The notes: generated by a model from the letters alone, not told the origin. Shown: positions 13,301 to 24,270, counted from the stretch's first letter. The stretch is DNA of 64,000 nucleotides from Mactromeris polynyma (GCA_032209605.1 JASFXZ010000001.1:38940619-39004618), one strand, 5' to 3'. Translations and numbers: made by a program.

Positions 13301-13643
13301 AGGAGATTTATCATCCTCTAATCCATGTGGGGAAATACTCAAGAAACAGTTGCATGTAGGAGATTTATCATCCTCTAATCCATGTGGGGAAATACTCAAG
13401 AAACAGTTGCATGTAGGAGATTTATCATCCTCTAATCCATATGGGGAAATACTCAAGAAGCAGTTGCATGTAGGAGATTTATCATCCTCTAATCCATGTG
13501 GGGAAATACTCAAGAAACAGTTGCATGTAGGAGATTTATCATCCTCTAATCCATATGGGGAAATACTCAAGAAGCAGTTGGATGTAGGAGATTTATCATC
13601 CTCTAATCCATGTGGGGAAATACTCAAGAAACAGTTGAAAGTA
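10332..13643. repeat. 57-bp minisatellite, about 58 copies
   Basis: A head-to-tail unit of 57 bp contains 'catcctctaatccatgtggg' followed by 'gaaatactcaagaagcagtt'. It repeats for about 3.3 kb with few substitutions. Recurrent variants are GATGTTGG/GATGTAGG/CATGTAGG, CCATG/TCATG/CCATA and AAGCAG/AAACAG/AATCAG. Some units carry one extra G (58 bp). Because 57 is divisible by 3 and the unit lacks stops in some frames, long frames appear on both strands (up to about 270 codons, a 19-residue repeat). They break wherever a 58-bp unit occurs. The array lies within TRPM intron 2, so translation is not expected. Confidence 0.97.
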
Positions 13644-13816
13644 TAAGAACAGGTCAATACTCGTTGGTAACCCAGAAACAGTGGACTGGTTATCTGACAG
13701 TCATTCCTAAGTGAAATACTTTTGAAAAACAACATATCTCCTTTTACTCAATCGAATCATTTGAAATACATCTCACCGAGGGTTGACAAACATGTAGTTA
13801 ATGAAACCATACTTAC

Positions 13817-13896
13817 TTCCCATTATCTCTAGAGCTTTTGATGAACTTGGAACATTCTCTCTTCATAAAAGTTCTCTCGATCCATGATCTCTGACT
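13817..13896 (-). CDS. TRPM: TRPM-family channel, exon 2 (SWIERTF..KREC segment)
   Basis: The minus strand shows a pyrimidine-containing acceptor (ataatttcag), then 80 nt and a perfect GTAAGT donor at 13816-13811. Translation from the first base gives SQRSWIERTFMKRECSKFIK followed by SSRDNG, plus two bases of the next codon (phase 2). The pattern SWIE.(A/T)F.KREC is a hallmark of the extreme N-terminus of TRPM1/3/6/7-type channels. There it lies just upstream of the CCCGR motif. The two leftover bases (AA) plus the first base of exon 3 complete a Lys codon, giving ...NGK-CCCGR. Identification rests on this motif and on the exact phase match with exon 3. Confidence 0.88.
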
Positions 13897-14879
13897 CTGA
13901 AATTATAAACCATTTCATAACATAAACAAATACACAACACCAGACAGAACACTTGACCTGAGATCTTACTCAGACATACCTATTAATTGGAATAGATCTC
14001 ATTCTAGTAGCTTCAACATTAGACTAAACTCTTAAACATAACTGGGCAACTAACAATAATCTCACTATGATCTTTCATAGGCTTGAGATCATTCTCAAAC
14101 CTCAAAAATAATCTCAGTCGGAATTTCACGCTCTCAAGGTCATTGGAATCCAGTATATAAGGGAACTTCACTATACAAATTTCATATGAATTGATGTATT
14201 AACTAGTATTCACATATTGACATATTGTTGCATGTCTAAACAATACTCTATTCTCTTTATGGAAACAGCAAATTCTCAATGGATACATTTTAGCACTTCA
14301 TACAACTGAAATATTGTGTTGATGCATCTTGTTCTAGAACTTGTGGAATCCCAAACAGACAAGAAGGTACCAACAAAGGCTTCGATTCTGGCATGTATAT
14401 ATATAAGACTCGGGAGATTTAACTGGTCTTTCATATAAAGCACTCTTGATAAATCTGATGATATCGCTACATCAACAAAATTACTAATTTTGTGAAATGT
14501 CGGAGCAAATATGACACATTTTACTATACAACTGTGTTGTTATAGAAAGAGGAAATCCTCCAAAATGACAAATTAAGTTTTTGCATAGTCAAATATCACA
14601 GGCATAATTAACTGTGGCTGTGGAGCATTAAACATTTACATCAATCAAGTCATGAATAATGAATGAATGACAAAAAATGTATAAAGAGAATATATTGGCA
14701 GAGATTTAAAAACAGCCATGATTACCATATTCAATTATTTGATAATCATTCTTAGTGATCCCCTTTTTTGCAATCTTAAAAATTATAGACCTATTCAACC
14801 CGATGACATTTTAAATATTTATGACATGACTTGTTCTCCTACTGATTGAATTTCCATTGAATGTCAAAGGATAATGTTA

Positions 14880-15330
14880 CAGTGCCCCTTATTTGTTGAC
14901 CAGGCTAGATTATTCCCTTTGAGGATTGGCCCTTAGTGATATTTGCAAACACTCCAATTTAAGGGAAATGTTTTAGCTGATTACCTCCATAATTGCTCAA
15001 TGCATGTTTAAGTTTTAGGCCATACTAGATCTGACATGACCCTTGACCTCAAAGGGTGACCCAACAGATTGGAATGTGGGTCCAGTGAGGAATATGCCAC
15101 CTCCTCAAGGTAAAAAATCCACCAATCTGTTGTATAATTGCTCCATGCATGACGAAGTAGTCTGGACTAGATTGATCATTAACCTTGACCTCCCAGTGTG
15201 ACCTTGACCTTTGAGATAGTCGCCAGGGATCCTTGTGGACAAGCTGTCTCAATAAGGCACACACATTTCTGCCCATTACTTGTAAGATTGCTCTATTTAT
15301 ATAAAAGGTAAAGTCCACACAAGATCAGAT
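14880..15330. repeat. Dispersed 'gaccttgacc' repeat, diverged tandem
   Basis: Two diverged units share 'ataattgctc.atgcatg' and '(a/g)accttgacct(c/t)' (around 14990-15060 and 15130-15220), about 145 bp apart. No coding potential. Confidence 0.5.
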
Positions 15331-15360
15331 ACAAGCACTGCAACATGCAATAACACATAC

Positions 15361-15421
15361 CGAGGGCTCAACGCAACACTGTCGTAACTCCTATGTATTT
15401 ACGAGTTGCGTTGAGCCCTCG
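15361..15421. mobile_element. Hairpin element (MITE-like), copy 1
   Basis: A 61-bp near-perfect palindrome: the left arm CGAGGGCTCAACGCAAC is exactly inverted on the right, around a core containing 'taactcctatgtattta'. The core and end style are shared with the hairpins at 37.06 and 45.2 kb, so they form one family. Confidence 0.7.
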
Positions 15422-17516
15422 AAATTTTATTACATACAACAAGCACCCATAATGTGATGAATATATCAAGATCACCACATATTGGTAAATATATGTACTT
15501 TGAAATGCTCACTTGTTAAAGTGGCTTTTTGTCCAATAACACCAGTCTGTGAAATCCAAACCAAACACATAACATCAATTGTATTTGAAAGCCATTCAAC
15601 GTCAATTCACGTTTTCCAGAACAAAATGAATGTCACCAACACAATGAATGATAATTAAAAGATTTCCCAGAAATTCTGGAGAAAACATGAACTGCAGAAA
15701 AACCAACCTTGCATGCACTGTCAAGTTATCAGCCATACAAAGCTTGTCTCATGACTCTAGTATTATGTCCAGGGTACAATGAATATTTCAACCTCATTTG
15801 TTCTAAAATCCATTGAACCAAAAGCTCGCAGCTTCTTATATCGAATCAATTCAAATAATCAAATTTTCTGCAACCAGTTTCTCTATAATGCAAACAAGTC
15901 AAAATGAGTTAAATAAATTAGCCAAGCCAAGATATTTATCTCAGATAATGGATGCAGCAGGCTACATTCCCATAATGCCTACAGGCAGACTATACCCTTC
16001 ACCCCCAACCTCATTCAAAAATTATCTCCTCCAATATTCATGAACCTGATACAGGTCAACATAACTGCAAGGCATAAATGCAAGACCATACCAAAACTAT
16101 TCTGATCTTGAAACTAGTCCCAATGAACAGGAAATATTTCTGGCTGCTAATCAGTCATTCTGAAACTAAACCTTCTCAGAACTATTTCAATGGGAAAAGG
16201 CCCCTTAAAAAAAATCCTCACAACAAAATTTTTGGTAAACCTTTCAAGCTACAACTTTGCTCAAATCTTTTTGGATAAAACTGGTAAATTGTCCGTCTTT
16301 GGCATGTAGTATTATACCCCTGACAAACATTGCCCCTATAATCAGAAAACAAAGTTCCTGTCCAAATTCCAGTAGCGTTCCTGTCTCAGCCTCTCTTCAA
16401 AAACTTACTTAATTTCCCATTAAAAAATCACAACCAATTCAACCTCTCTAGAGCAAAGACCTCAGAACAACAGCCAGACTTTGCTACTCTCAGAGGGGGA
16501 TGCTGTGGACAGGTTCTGCTGTATCAGACTTATACCAAGTCTAATGCAAAAGACAACAATTAAATGAGTTGTCAGAGCAAACATCAATATTCGAGTGAAG
16601 AAAATCGACGGCAAATTACTTTCGTTAGACCCAGGCAGTCAAAAGCTCTTAAAAAACTTCAACTTGGAAAGCCAGAAAATTACTACTAATGTGTCATTAC
16701 AAAAATGTCCCCAGAAAGAAAGTTCTTAGACAATAATAGCCAGCATGCTTGTGATTCAGCCATTCTTAGTTCAGACAGCAGGTACTGGTAGATCTCATAT
16801 TGCAAAGAGGGCAATTTTATTAATGGAGAATAGTTGCCATGATTCAGAGAGATCTGTGTCACATCCATCTATCCATCAATTCTAATATCTTAAGGAGACT
16901 CAATGTAAAGTATGGATTGTCTAGTTGTGCCAACAGTAATCAATGACTCAATATGAAGGAATAGCAACCAAATTGTGGCCAGCACTGACCCAGGTGAAAT
17001 GTATACCATGGTCACCATAGTATTTCATTGTTTTTGATGTCTGAACATGTTATTTCATGGTTGTCCCCAAAAAACCATCAAATGCCGTGGTTATACCATG
17101 GTCAAAGTGCGAGTATGACCATGTTAGAACATGGTCATTCCGTATAACAGTAAGATAACATGAAAAACCATGATCTACCATGTAAAAAATTACAGACCAT
17201 GGTCAAAGCATACATTCAACCATGGTCAGAGTAAATGACCATGAAATACAATGGTGTACTATAAACATAATTCTGGATCATGGTCAGGACCATTATATAA
17301 TACAGCTAATCATGGTTATAGCAAATATTTCTTTCCCAGTAAAAAAAGTCAGTGAAATATTAGGGGAATACCACTGCTTTCAACCAGTAAGCATAAATCC
17401 ACTGGAATGACAGTGTAACACCAGTGGAATACCACTGGTAAGCATATCCAAATGACATCCCTCATGAAAAAACTGTCTGAATCTGTTTGAATTTTTCTGA
17501 TAAAAAAGGGGGGGAG

Positions 17517-17994
17517 TGTAGTGCTTTTTGAAACTGTTAATTGGTGTATTCAAACTGAATATTACTGAATCAAACATTTCGTGACGGAAAATATTTGCTG
17601 AATATTTTTGAATCATATATAATAACCATTCAGACGTGTGACGGACTTTTTCAGACATTAAATTGATTATTTGTCGCAAAATTTTACGTCGAATAATCTT
17701 TTTTAAGTTAATACTAAATACGAACTTTAAAAACTCAAGAATGATCCGAATAACACCTCATCCCCGTAAAGCGTATCTTTTGTACGTCAATGAACGTGTG
17801 CCGTCCGCTATTCTGTTGCGACCGGTATTACTTGGTTTTAAACCCTGCGTGTTTACATTGGGGAAGAAGCGGGAGAATTGCCAGCCATTGCTGTTCTAAA
17901 ATCATACCAAATAAAAGGTTCAATGGAACAAATAAACCTACCAATGGTGCAAGTAAGTGTAACTGTTTGCTATTTGAACACTCGGATGTATAAC
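17517..17994 (+). mobile_element. Probable LTR of a Ty3/Gypsy-like retroelement
   Basis: A purine tract (taaaaaagggggggag, 17501-17516) directly precedes TGTAGTG. The segment ends ...TATAACA and is directly followed by TTGGTGGCAGCGGCG (17995-18009), which looks like a tRNA primer-binding site. Internally there is a TATA-like 'catatataat' near 17615 and AATAAA at 17910 and 17931. These are the order and spacing expected for U3-R-U5. Length 478 bp. No gag or pol remnants were recognised on either side. Confidence 0.45.
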
Positions 17995-18604
17995 ATTGGT
18001 GGCAGCGGCGAATTTCAGACTGTTATTTCTCCGACCAAAACGGCGAAAGAAAGCTGCTTAATCGTCCATTTTTCGGGTAGCGCATTTTTCGGGTAGTGCA
18101 TTTTTCGATTGAATCGTTAATGCTAGCTTGAAAACTGTTGAATCGGGTGTTGTGGTTGGTGACAGTTATCGTTATTTATTCCGTACGATTGCATAGAGTA
18201 AATAAGAGCTGAAGTACAGTACCTGTTTCAAGAAAATACGATAAAATACGTGTTCTAAGTTTGCTCACGTGAGGAAAATGGTTCTTTCGTACACAAGTTG
18301 TTTCGCCTCTGTTCGTTTCGCCCCATAGCATTCCTAAACGGTTACTGGTGTCATGCCAATATTTCCTAACATTGAGAATTAACTATGATGACAATACTTT
18401 AATGTGTAGAGCAATTTAAAGCATTCTGCTTTTATTTTGTCATGGTTTACTTACACTTACAGTTGTGATTTATTAACAAAGAAGTCGTCATTTATTTTTT
18501 ACCATATTGTTTCCTCTTTGTTTTGGCACCTAGTTTTAATGTGATTTGTTCAATTTGTTGTTTGTATCTTCTCAAGTTAGAAGTAAATTTATGTTTTATA
18601 TTTC

Positions 18605-18820
18605 AGACAATTGTACTACCCTCCAGGTGATATTAACATTAAAGATGTGTTTAAAAACACCCTGGTCACTTCAAGCATTGGACTTGTAGGTCTTGTGGTA
18701 GCTTGGAAGAGATTGGTGTATCTACCAATAGTGTTTTCGGTTGATGACACTGCACAAACATGTTGGTGTGGTGATGTTAAAATAATAAAAAATGACTTTC
18801 CAAAATACTTTGTTTCTTAA
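18605..18820 (+). other. Possible terminal exon or cargo frame in the island, unknown
   Basis: A good acceptor (atatttcag) is followed by an open frame of about 69 codons to TAA at 18818-18820. It includes YYPPGDINIKDVFKN and a hydrophobic stretch, SSIGLVGLVVAW. There is no ATG at its start; the first codon is TTG. A donor-like GCAAGTAAGT at 17950 lies upstream, but I could not find a joining frame that stays open. No family recognised. Confidence 0.25.
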
Positions 18821-19264
18821 CTCTGATTAGCTTACACACATTCTCTTGATGGAAAAAGAAATTTGTGGAGTGCATGGATGGATTTCACAGAAGGATGTAC
18901 AGAATTCTAATATGGAAATATTTTAGTGCGTGGATGGACTTCACAGAAGGATGAACTGAACTGTTGAAATATTTTAAGTGTGAATTTGTAATTCTATTGT
19001 TTAATAACGTATCATTTTAAATTCTCTAAGGATTTCAGTAATGGTCACATGGACGTGTTCTTACAAAATGTGTTCTTACAAACTGTGTTTATTATTGTTA
19101 TGATTGCATTTTATGTACACAATATTTTTGTTTATGAATGTAATGCTATAAATCAAGTTAGATAAATATTTAATTGTGTGTTGTACAATCTCTGTTCATA
19201 TGAAAGTATGTGTAAAATTAATTATGTTTTAGGTAAACCAGTTAAACAATAGTTACACATCATG

Positions 19265-19560
19265 TTATATCATGAAATAACATGAACTACCATGCTTCAC
19301 AGATCATGGTTGACCATGTTATGTAAAATGGCCGCAAACATGGTCCGTGACCATGTTCAGACCATGTTTTTTCATGGTCTCTTACCATGGTGTGACCATG
19401 TTTTTTCATAGTCTCTTACCATGGTGTGACCATGTTTTTTCATGGTAATCAACCATGTAAAACCATGGTCACAGACCATGTTTGCGGCCATTTTACATAA
19501 CATGGTCGACCATGGCTAACCATGATCTGTGAGGCATGGTAGTTCATGGTAGTTCATGGT
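19265..19560. repeat. ~300-bp palindromic arm of the mobile island
   Basis: The left half contains 'atcatggttgaccatgttat' and 'gtaaaatggccgcaaacatg'. The right half contains their inverse, 'catgtttgcggccattttac' and 'ataacatggtcgaccatgg'. The centre holds three tandem 'gtgaccatgttttttcat'-type units. It would extrude as a long cruciform. Confidence 0.75.
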
Positions 19561-20452
19561 ATAACATGATTCATTTCACCTGGGTAGGGACATCCATTCA
19601 ACTAGAGATCATTTAAAGCCTTCGCCAGCTCTAGACAGTAATACTCTTCTCAACTTTGTTAATATAGGCAAGATACTTATTAGGTCAAATACTTCATTCT
19701 TATGCTATGAAAATCTTTGATCTAACAGTTTCACACCATTGCCAATGGTGATTATGTCTGTGTTACACACAGTGTCTTTCAAAAGGCCCTATCCATCATA
19801 AATCCAAAGTGATTTCTTGAAAATAGGAGTATGGGACAACCTTCAAATGAACTCTCTTGTGAAATCAACACGTGGACTGACTAAAAGATAAGATTGATGA
19901 CTAATAAAGCCTGGCATAAAGCCTGAATATTCCAGACTAGAGCAGAAAAAATTGCCCCCATATACCGGAGCGCTTGGACATACTAAGTGAATTTCAAAGT
20001 CAAATTTACAGTCCATCTCATTCTAAAACTGTAGTAATAGAGAGAATCAGGAAATACAGCCATCATTTATACATACTATGCAACATTCAATACAACTTAA
20101 TCGATTCACGTTAATTGATAAGTATATCAGAGACTAAATCTAGCACAAAATGTAAAACCTCCCTGGGGTGAATTGTTTAGTACAGGTAAATGCTCCAAAT
20201 CAATTTATCTATGTAAACAATATTCTAAAGTCTATCACTGTTCTATTTATTCAGACATTACTGATACATAATATCTGCAAACATATTGATACATTAGCAT
20301 CTCATATAAATTCAACTTATCAAAACTGATATTAATTTTCTTCCCTCTGATAGATGGCTTTAAACTGTTGGATGAATGCAATTAATAATACTAATTATGA
20401 GAGTTGCCAAATATAGCAGATTAATGTTTTTGCTAGCCTGATTTCACTCATA

Positions 20453-21117
20453 TGATTGACCTGATTGAATTATGACCACAAGTCACAATTGACTGACCTG
20501 ATTGCATTCTGACCCTAGACAACAGGACTGACCTGATTGCATTCTGACCCTAGACAACAGGACTGAGCCAATTGCATTATGACCACAAGCCACATGACTG
20601 ACCCGATTGCATTCTGACCCTAGACAACAGGACTGACCTGATTGCATTCTGACCCTAGACAACATGACTGACCTGATTGCATTCTGACCCTAGACAACAG
20701 GACTGAGCCAATTGCATTATGACCACAAGTCACATGACTGACTCGATCGCACTCTGACCCTAGACAACAGGATTGATCTGATTGCATTCTGACCCTAGAT
20801 AACAGGACTAACCTGATTGCACTTTGACCCTAGACAACAGGACTGACCTGATTGCACTTTGACCCTAGACAACAGGACTGACCTGATTGCACTTTGACCC
20901 TAGACAACAGGACTGACCTGATTGCACTTTGACCCTAGACAACAGGACTAACCTGATTGCATTTTGACCCTAGACAACAGGACTGACCTGATTGCACGTT
21001 GACCCTAGACAACAGGACTGACCTGATTGCATTCTGACCCTAGACAACAGGACTGACCCGATTGCATTCTGACCCTAGATAACAGGACTGAGCCAATTGC
21101 ACTTTGACCATGAGCCA
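20453..21117. repeat. 35-bp minisatellite, about 19 copies
   Basis: The unit contains 'gactgacctgattgcattct' followed by 'gaccctagacaacag', with 35-bp spacing measured between successive 'gactg' starts (20526, 20561). A variant unit, 'gactgagccaattgcattat', recurs at 20561 and 20701, four units apart. Lies in TRPM intron 1. Confidence 0.95.
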
Positions 21118-21721
21118 TATACGACTTGCCTGATTCCACAGTCACTGCCCATAGGCCAAAACACTGGCCTGATTGTACTATCAGTCAGACTGTGACAGGA
21201 CTGGCTCAACAGCACAATCACTCACCATGATCCTGTGTACCAATTTAGGGAACTATAAACAGGATTTCTTTCCCATTTAGGTCATAAACAGGAATCCAAA
21301 TAATGAAAATCACTCTAGCAAAACAATTTAACAACCACCCACAAAATATTACATGGCAATACCCAGACATACTTAAAATAACAGCAAAAGATAATCACAC
21401 TAAGAAACATTGTGCATTTTTTAAATATTTTTAACAGACCTGTAACTACACCAAACATGCAATTAAATTGTGTACAATCAATTAACAATAGGGCAGTTCT
21501 GCACTACAAATACATTCTGGGACAGACAATGGTTGGGACCACCTTGCTTCAGAGTAGTTATAGGACTTATTGAACCTAAATTTCATCAATTTCAATCCAT
21601 ACAAATCGTAGATATAATCTCAAATAAATGATTATCAGCAGAGACATATACCAGACATCACAAATTGAATGTAAAAAGAGAAAAACAAGAAGACAATCTT
21701 CTAAAAGCAGATGATACTTAC

Positions 21722-21880
21722 CACGTTTTCATGAGCCCCGGAGCCAAGTATAGATTTACGAATACTTGCCAAGTCTTCAAATATCGATGCAAGACTCGTT
21801 CTAGAATGATGAGCATCATTGTCATGCTGCACTTTTAACATTCCGTTCGAATTTGTAAACGCACTCGCTAACTTCTTCAT
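21722..21880 (-). CDS. TRPM: TRPM-family channel, probable first coding exon (53 codons)
   Basis: On the minus strand an ATG at 21880-21878 opens 53 codons ending exactly at a consensus donor, GTAAGT, at 21721-21716. The predicted N-terminus is MKKLASAFTNSNGMLKVQHD, then a Ser/Ala/Ile-rich stretch ending AHENV. Phase at the donor is 0, matching the phase-0 start of exon 2. The frame stays open for 15 codons above the ATG, to a TAA at 21928-21926. No acceptor AG lies between them, so the ATG is the likely start. Joining to exon 2 is inferred from strand, order, phase and splice sites; this segment has no motif I recognise. TRPM N-termini before the conserved SWIE..F.KREC block are variable and often differ by promoter, which fits. 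TRPM proteins are tetrameric cation channels with a large cytoplasmic N-terminus, and this exon would be its first part. An additional exon between this one and exon 2 cannot be excluded. Confidence 0.62.
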
Positions 21881-23044
21881 TAGGCGTATAAAGTAGTGTT
21901 TGTCAAAGTCAGGATAATGTGATATTTACATATCTCCCATATATATTCACATACCACAAGTAAAAACACAAACAAAGTCTATGTGTTGAACTATCAGAGA
22001 GTTTACAGAGTCCTCAAAACTTCACACAGATCATAAACAACCTAAATATCAGAAGATTGTCACCATTAATTCAAATGAGGAAGAAATTAATATAAGAAAC
22101 AATAATTCACCAACATAATGTTCTACATTAAGTATGTGAAACAATTTATCCATCTTAATAAGGCAACGTATAAATGCCATAATTTACAAAAAACACTTTT
22201 AAAATGATTTCCATAGAATAGATACAACTTATACTTCTGCTTTTGAATCTGATATCCATTCTAGCACCAAAATTTTCAGCTAAAGTACAACTATTTCCAA
22301 TCACAGGCTACAGAAAGTCAATGTCATTGATTTGTATTGGAAAATTTAAAGCATTTTCTTCGCAACAGACAAATTTCTTCATTTACTAAATAAACAACAG
22401 ATAAATGCTTAATAAAAATCAGTTTTTTTATCTACAAATTATTCAATCGTTTCCATGGAAACCAGATGACATTCGGCTAAAAAAATCAATAAATCCCAAT
22501 TCTGACACTCTCCATATTTGCATCATTATTTTGTTTACTGATCAAGAGACATTTCCAACACATTAACTGTCACGGAAATCCTACTACGATGCTGATTAAC
22601 ATGTAATTATTTCCAAGTTAATTAAAATTATTCAATTAAGTAAATTTAATTACTACAAAAATAGTAGAAACCAGTTTTTACAAATCCATATATCTGCACT
22701 AGTGAAATATTTGCAAGAATTGTGGTCATACACTAGGTAAAATATTTAGACAATTGTCAATCAAATAATGATAAAAACCAAAGTGAGTGAATATACCATT
22801 TGTCTTACGGCAAACTTAAAACATTAATATTTTTCCCCGAGTCTTCTTGTTTCAAGACGAGGATATCGATATCGATATAAACGTGATAAATAGTTAAAGT
22901 AAGATTTTTTTCAAAAATTGGGGAGAGCGTTAATAAGAGAAGGGGCATCTATTATAGGGAATATTCGGTAGTATTGGACTGAGTTAAAACTGACAATACA
23001 AATATATTTTGAGTGTAACAATTATAGTTACAAGATAATGACTG

Positions 23045-23915
23045 TTTTAGCAGCTCCAGTGAATGACAACAATCAATAACAATCTATCAAGTCCATTTAG
23101 TAAGACACTCCAGTGAATGACAACAAATAATAACTATCTTATCATTCCCAGTAAGCCACTCCAGTTAATTACTACAATTTATAGCTATCAAGTCCATAGT
23201 AATTAAGACACTCCAGTGAATGACAACAATTAATTACTATCTTATCATTCCCAGTAAGCCACTCCAGTAAATTACTACAATTTATAGCTATCAAGTCCAT
23301 AGTAAGACACTCCAGTGAATGACAACAATTAATAACTATCTTATCATTCCCAGTAAGCCACTCCAGTAAATTACTACAATTTATAGCTATCAAGTACATA
23401 GTAAGACACTCCAGTGAATGACAACAATTAATAACTATCTTATCATTCCCAGTAAGCCACTCCAGTTAATTACTACAATTTATAGCTATCAAGTACATAG
23501 TAAGACACTCCAGTGAATGACAACAATTAATAACTATCTTATCATTCCCAGTAAGCCACTCCAGTGAATGACAACAATTAATAACTATCTTATCATTCCC
23601 AGTAAGCCACTCCAGTTAATTACTACAATTTATAGCTATCAAGTCCATAGTAATTAAGACACTCCAGTGAATGACAACAATTAATAACTATCTTATCATT
23701 CCCAGTAAGCCACTCCAGTTAATTACTACAATTTATAGCTATCAAGTCCATAGTAATTAAGACACTCCAATGAATTACAACAATTAATAACTATCTATCA
23801 TTCCCAGTAAGCCACTCCAGTTAATTACTACAATTTATAGCTATCAAGTCCATAGTAAGACACTCCAGTTAATTACAACAATTAATAACTATCAATCATG
23901 TCCATAGTAAGACAC
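23045..23915. repeat. ~100-bp minisatellite, about 9 copies, two half-units
   Basis: The alternating half-units are 'gacactccagtgaatgacaa..' and 'gccactccagttaattacta..'. 'gacac' starts at 23305, 23405 and 23504. Local irregularities include two consecutive first-type halves near 23500-23600 and an optional 'ttaa' after 'catagtaa'. The array lies about 1.2-2 kb upstream of the TRPM start codon. Confidence 0.93.
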
Positions 23916-24119
23916 GATAATATTTCAAAGTAGACGTGGATAAAATCCAATGTTTAAAGTCTATTCTTGTACTTTAAAACGTCGAAATAACATTACTATA
24001 TCATATTTCATTGGTAAGTCTTCAAATTTCTTTTAAAAAACATGCTTACTTATGGAATGAGAGTTATTTCAAGATATGCTAGAAAATAAATGGACAAGAA
24101 GTGTCCTTTTAAATTAAGG

Positions 24120-24270
24120 ACGCAGAATCCCCTCTTTGGATTTTAAGTCAAAAAGGGCCATAACTCCTCCAAAATTGTGTAACCAAAGTGCAGTTAAATA
24201 TTGATTGATGTGTTAATATTGTTTCTATAAAAGAAGTTGATTTTCTGGAATTGCTCATATTTGTCAAGGT
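24120..24270. repeat. Dispersed 'gggccataactcc' repeat fragment
   Basis: Contains 'aaaagggccataactcctcc', a motif shared with other fragments in the window and with interspersed repeats I associate with bivalves. Ends not defined. Confidence 0.35.

Larger units (their letters stand above)
4354..13816 (-). other. TRPM intron 2 (about 9.5 kb)
   Basis: Bounded by the exon-2 donor (GTAAGT) and the exon-3 acceptor (tatttcag). It holds two dispersed repeats with partners elsewhere in the window (4908-5055, 5412-5738), a small fold-back (7811-7890), a hAT-like MITE (8410-8580), a tRNA-like SINE (10.2 kb) and a 3.3-kb 57-bp minisatellite. No other coding exon was recognised. Confidence 0.8.
16988..19585. 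mobile_element. Unclassified 2.6-kb mobile island with CATGGT-rich arms
   Basis: The extreme ends are inverted: ACCCAGGTGAAATG at 16988-17001 and CATTTCACCTGGGT at 19572-19585. The outer ~330 bp on each side are packed with short palindromic CCATGGTCA/CATGGT motifs (17003-17320 and 19258-19560). The core is distinctly richer in CpG than the rest of the window and includes a probable LTR (17517-17994) and short frames. Long arms made of sub-terminal palindromic motifs suggest a cut-and-paste DNA transposon or fold-back element. I cannot name the superfamily and see no clean target duplication. Confidence 0.6.
13897..21721 (-). other. TRPM intron 1 (about 7.8 kb)
   Basis: Runs from the exon-1 donor to the exon-2 acceptor. 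It carries a dispersed 'gaccttgacc' repeat (14880-15330), a 61-bp hairpin element (15361-15421), the mobile island 16989-19584 and a 35-bp minisatellite (20453-21117). The assignment depends on exon 1 belonging to the same gene. Confidence 0.6.

Noticed and set aside
10332..13643. CRISPR-like array
   Set aside because: Units are contiguous with no unique spacers, and the DNA is plainly eukaryotic with spliced exons.
10327..13735. Long repeat-containing open frames on both strands (19-residue repeat, up to ~270 codons)
   Set aside because: Both strands are open simply because a 57-bp unit lacks stops in some frames. Frames break at each 58-bp unit, and the array lies in a TRPM intron.
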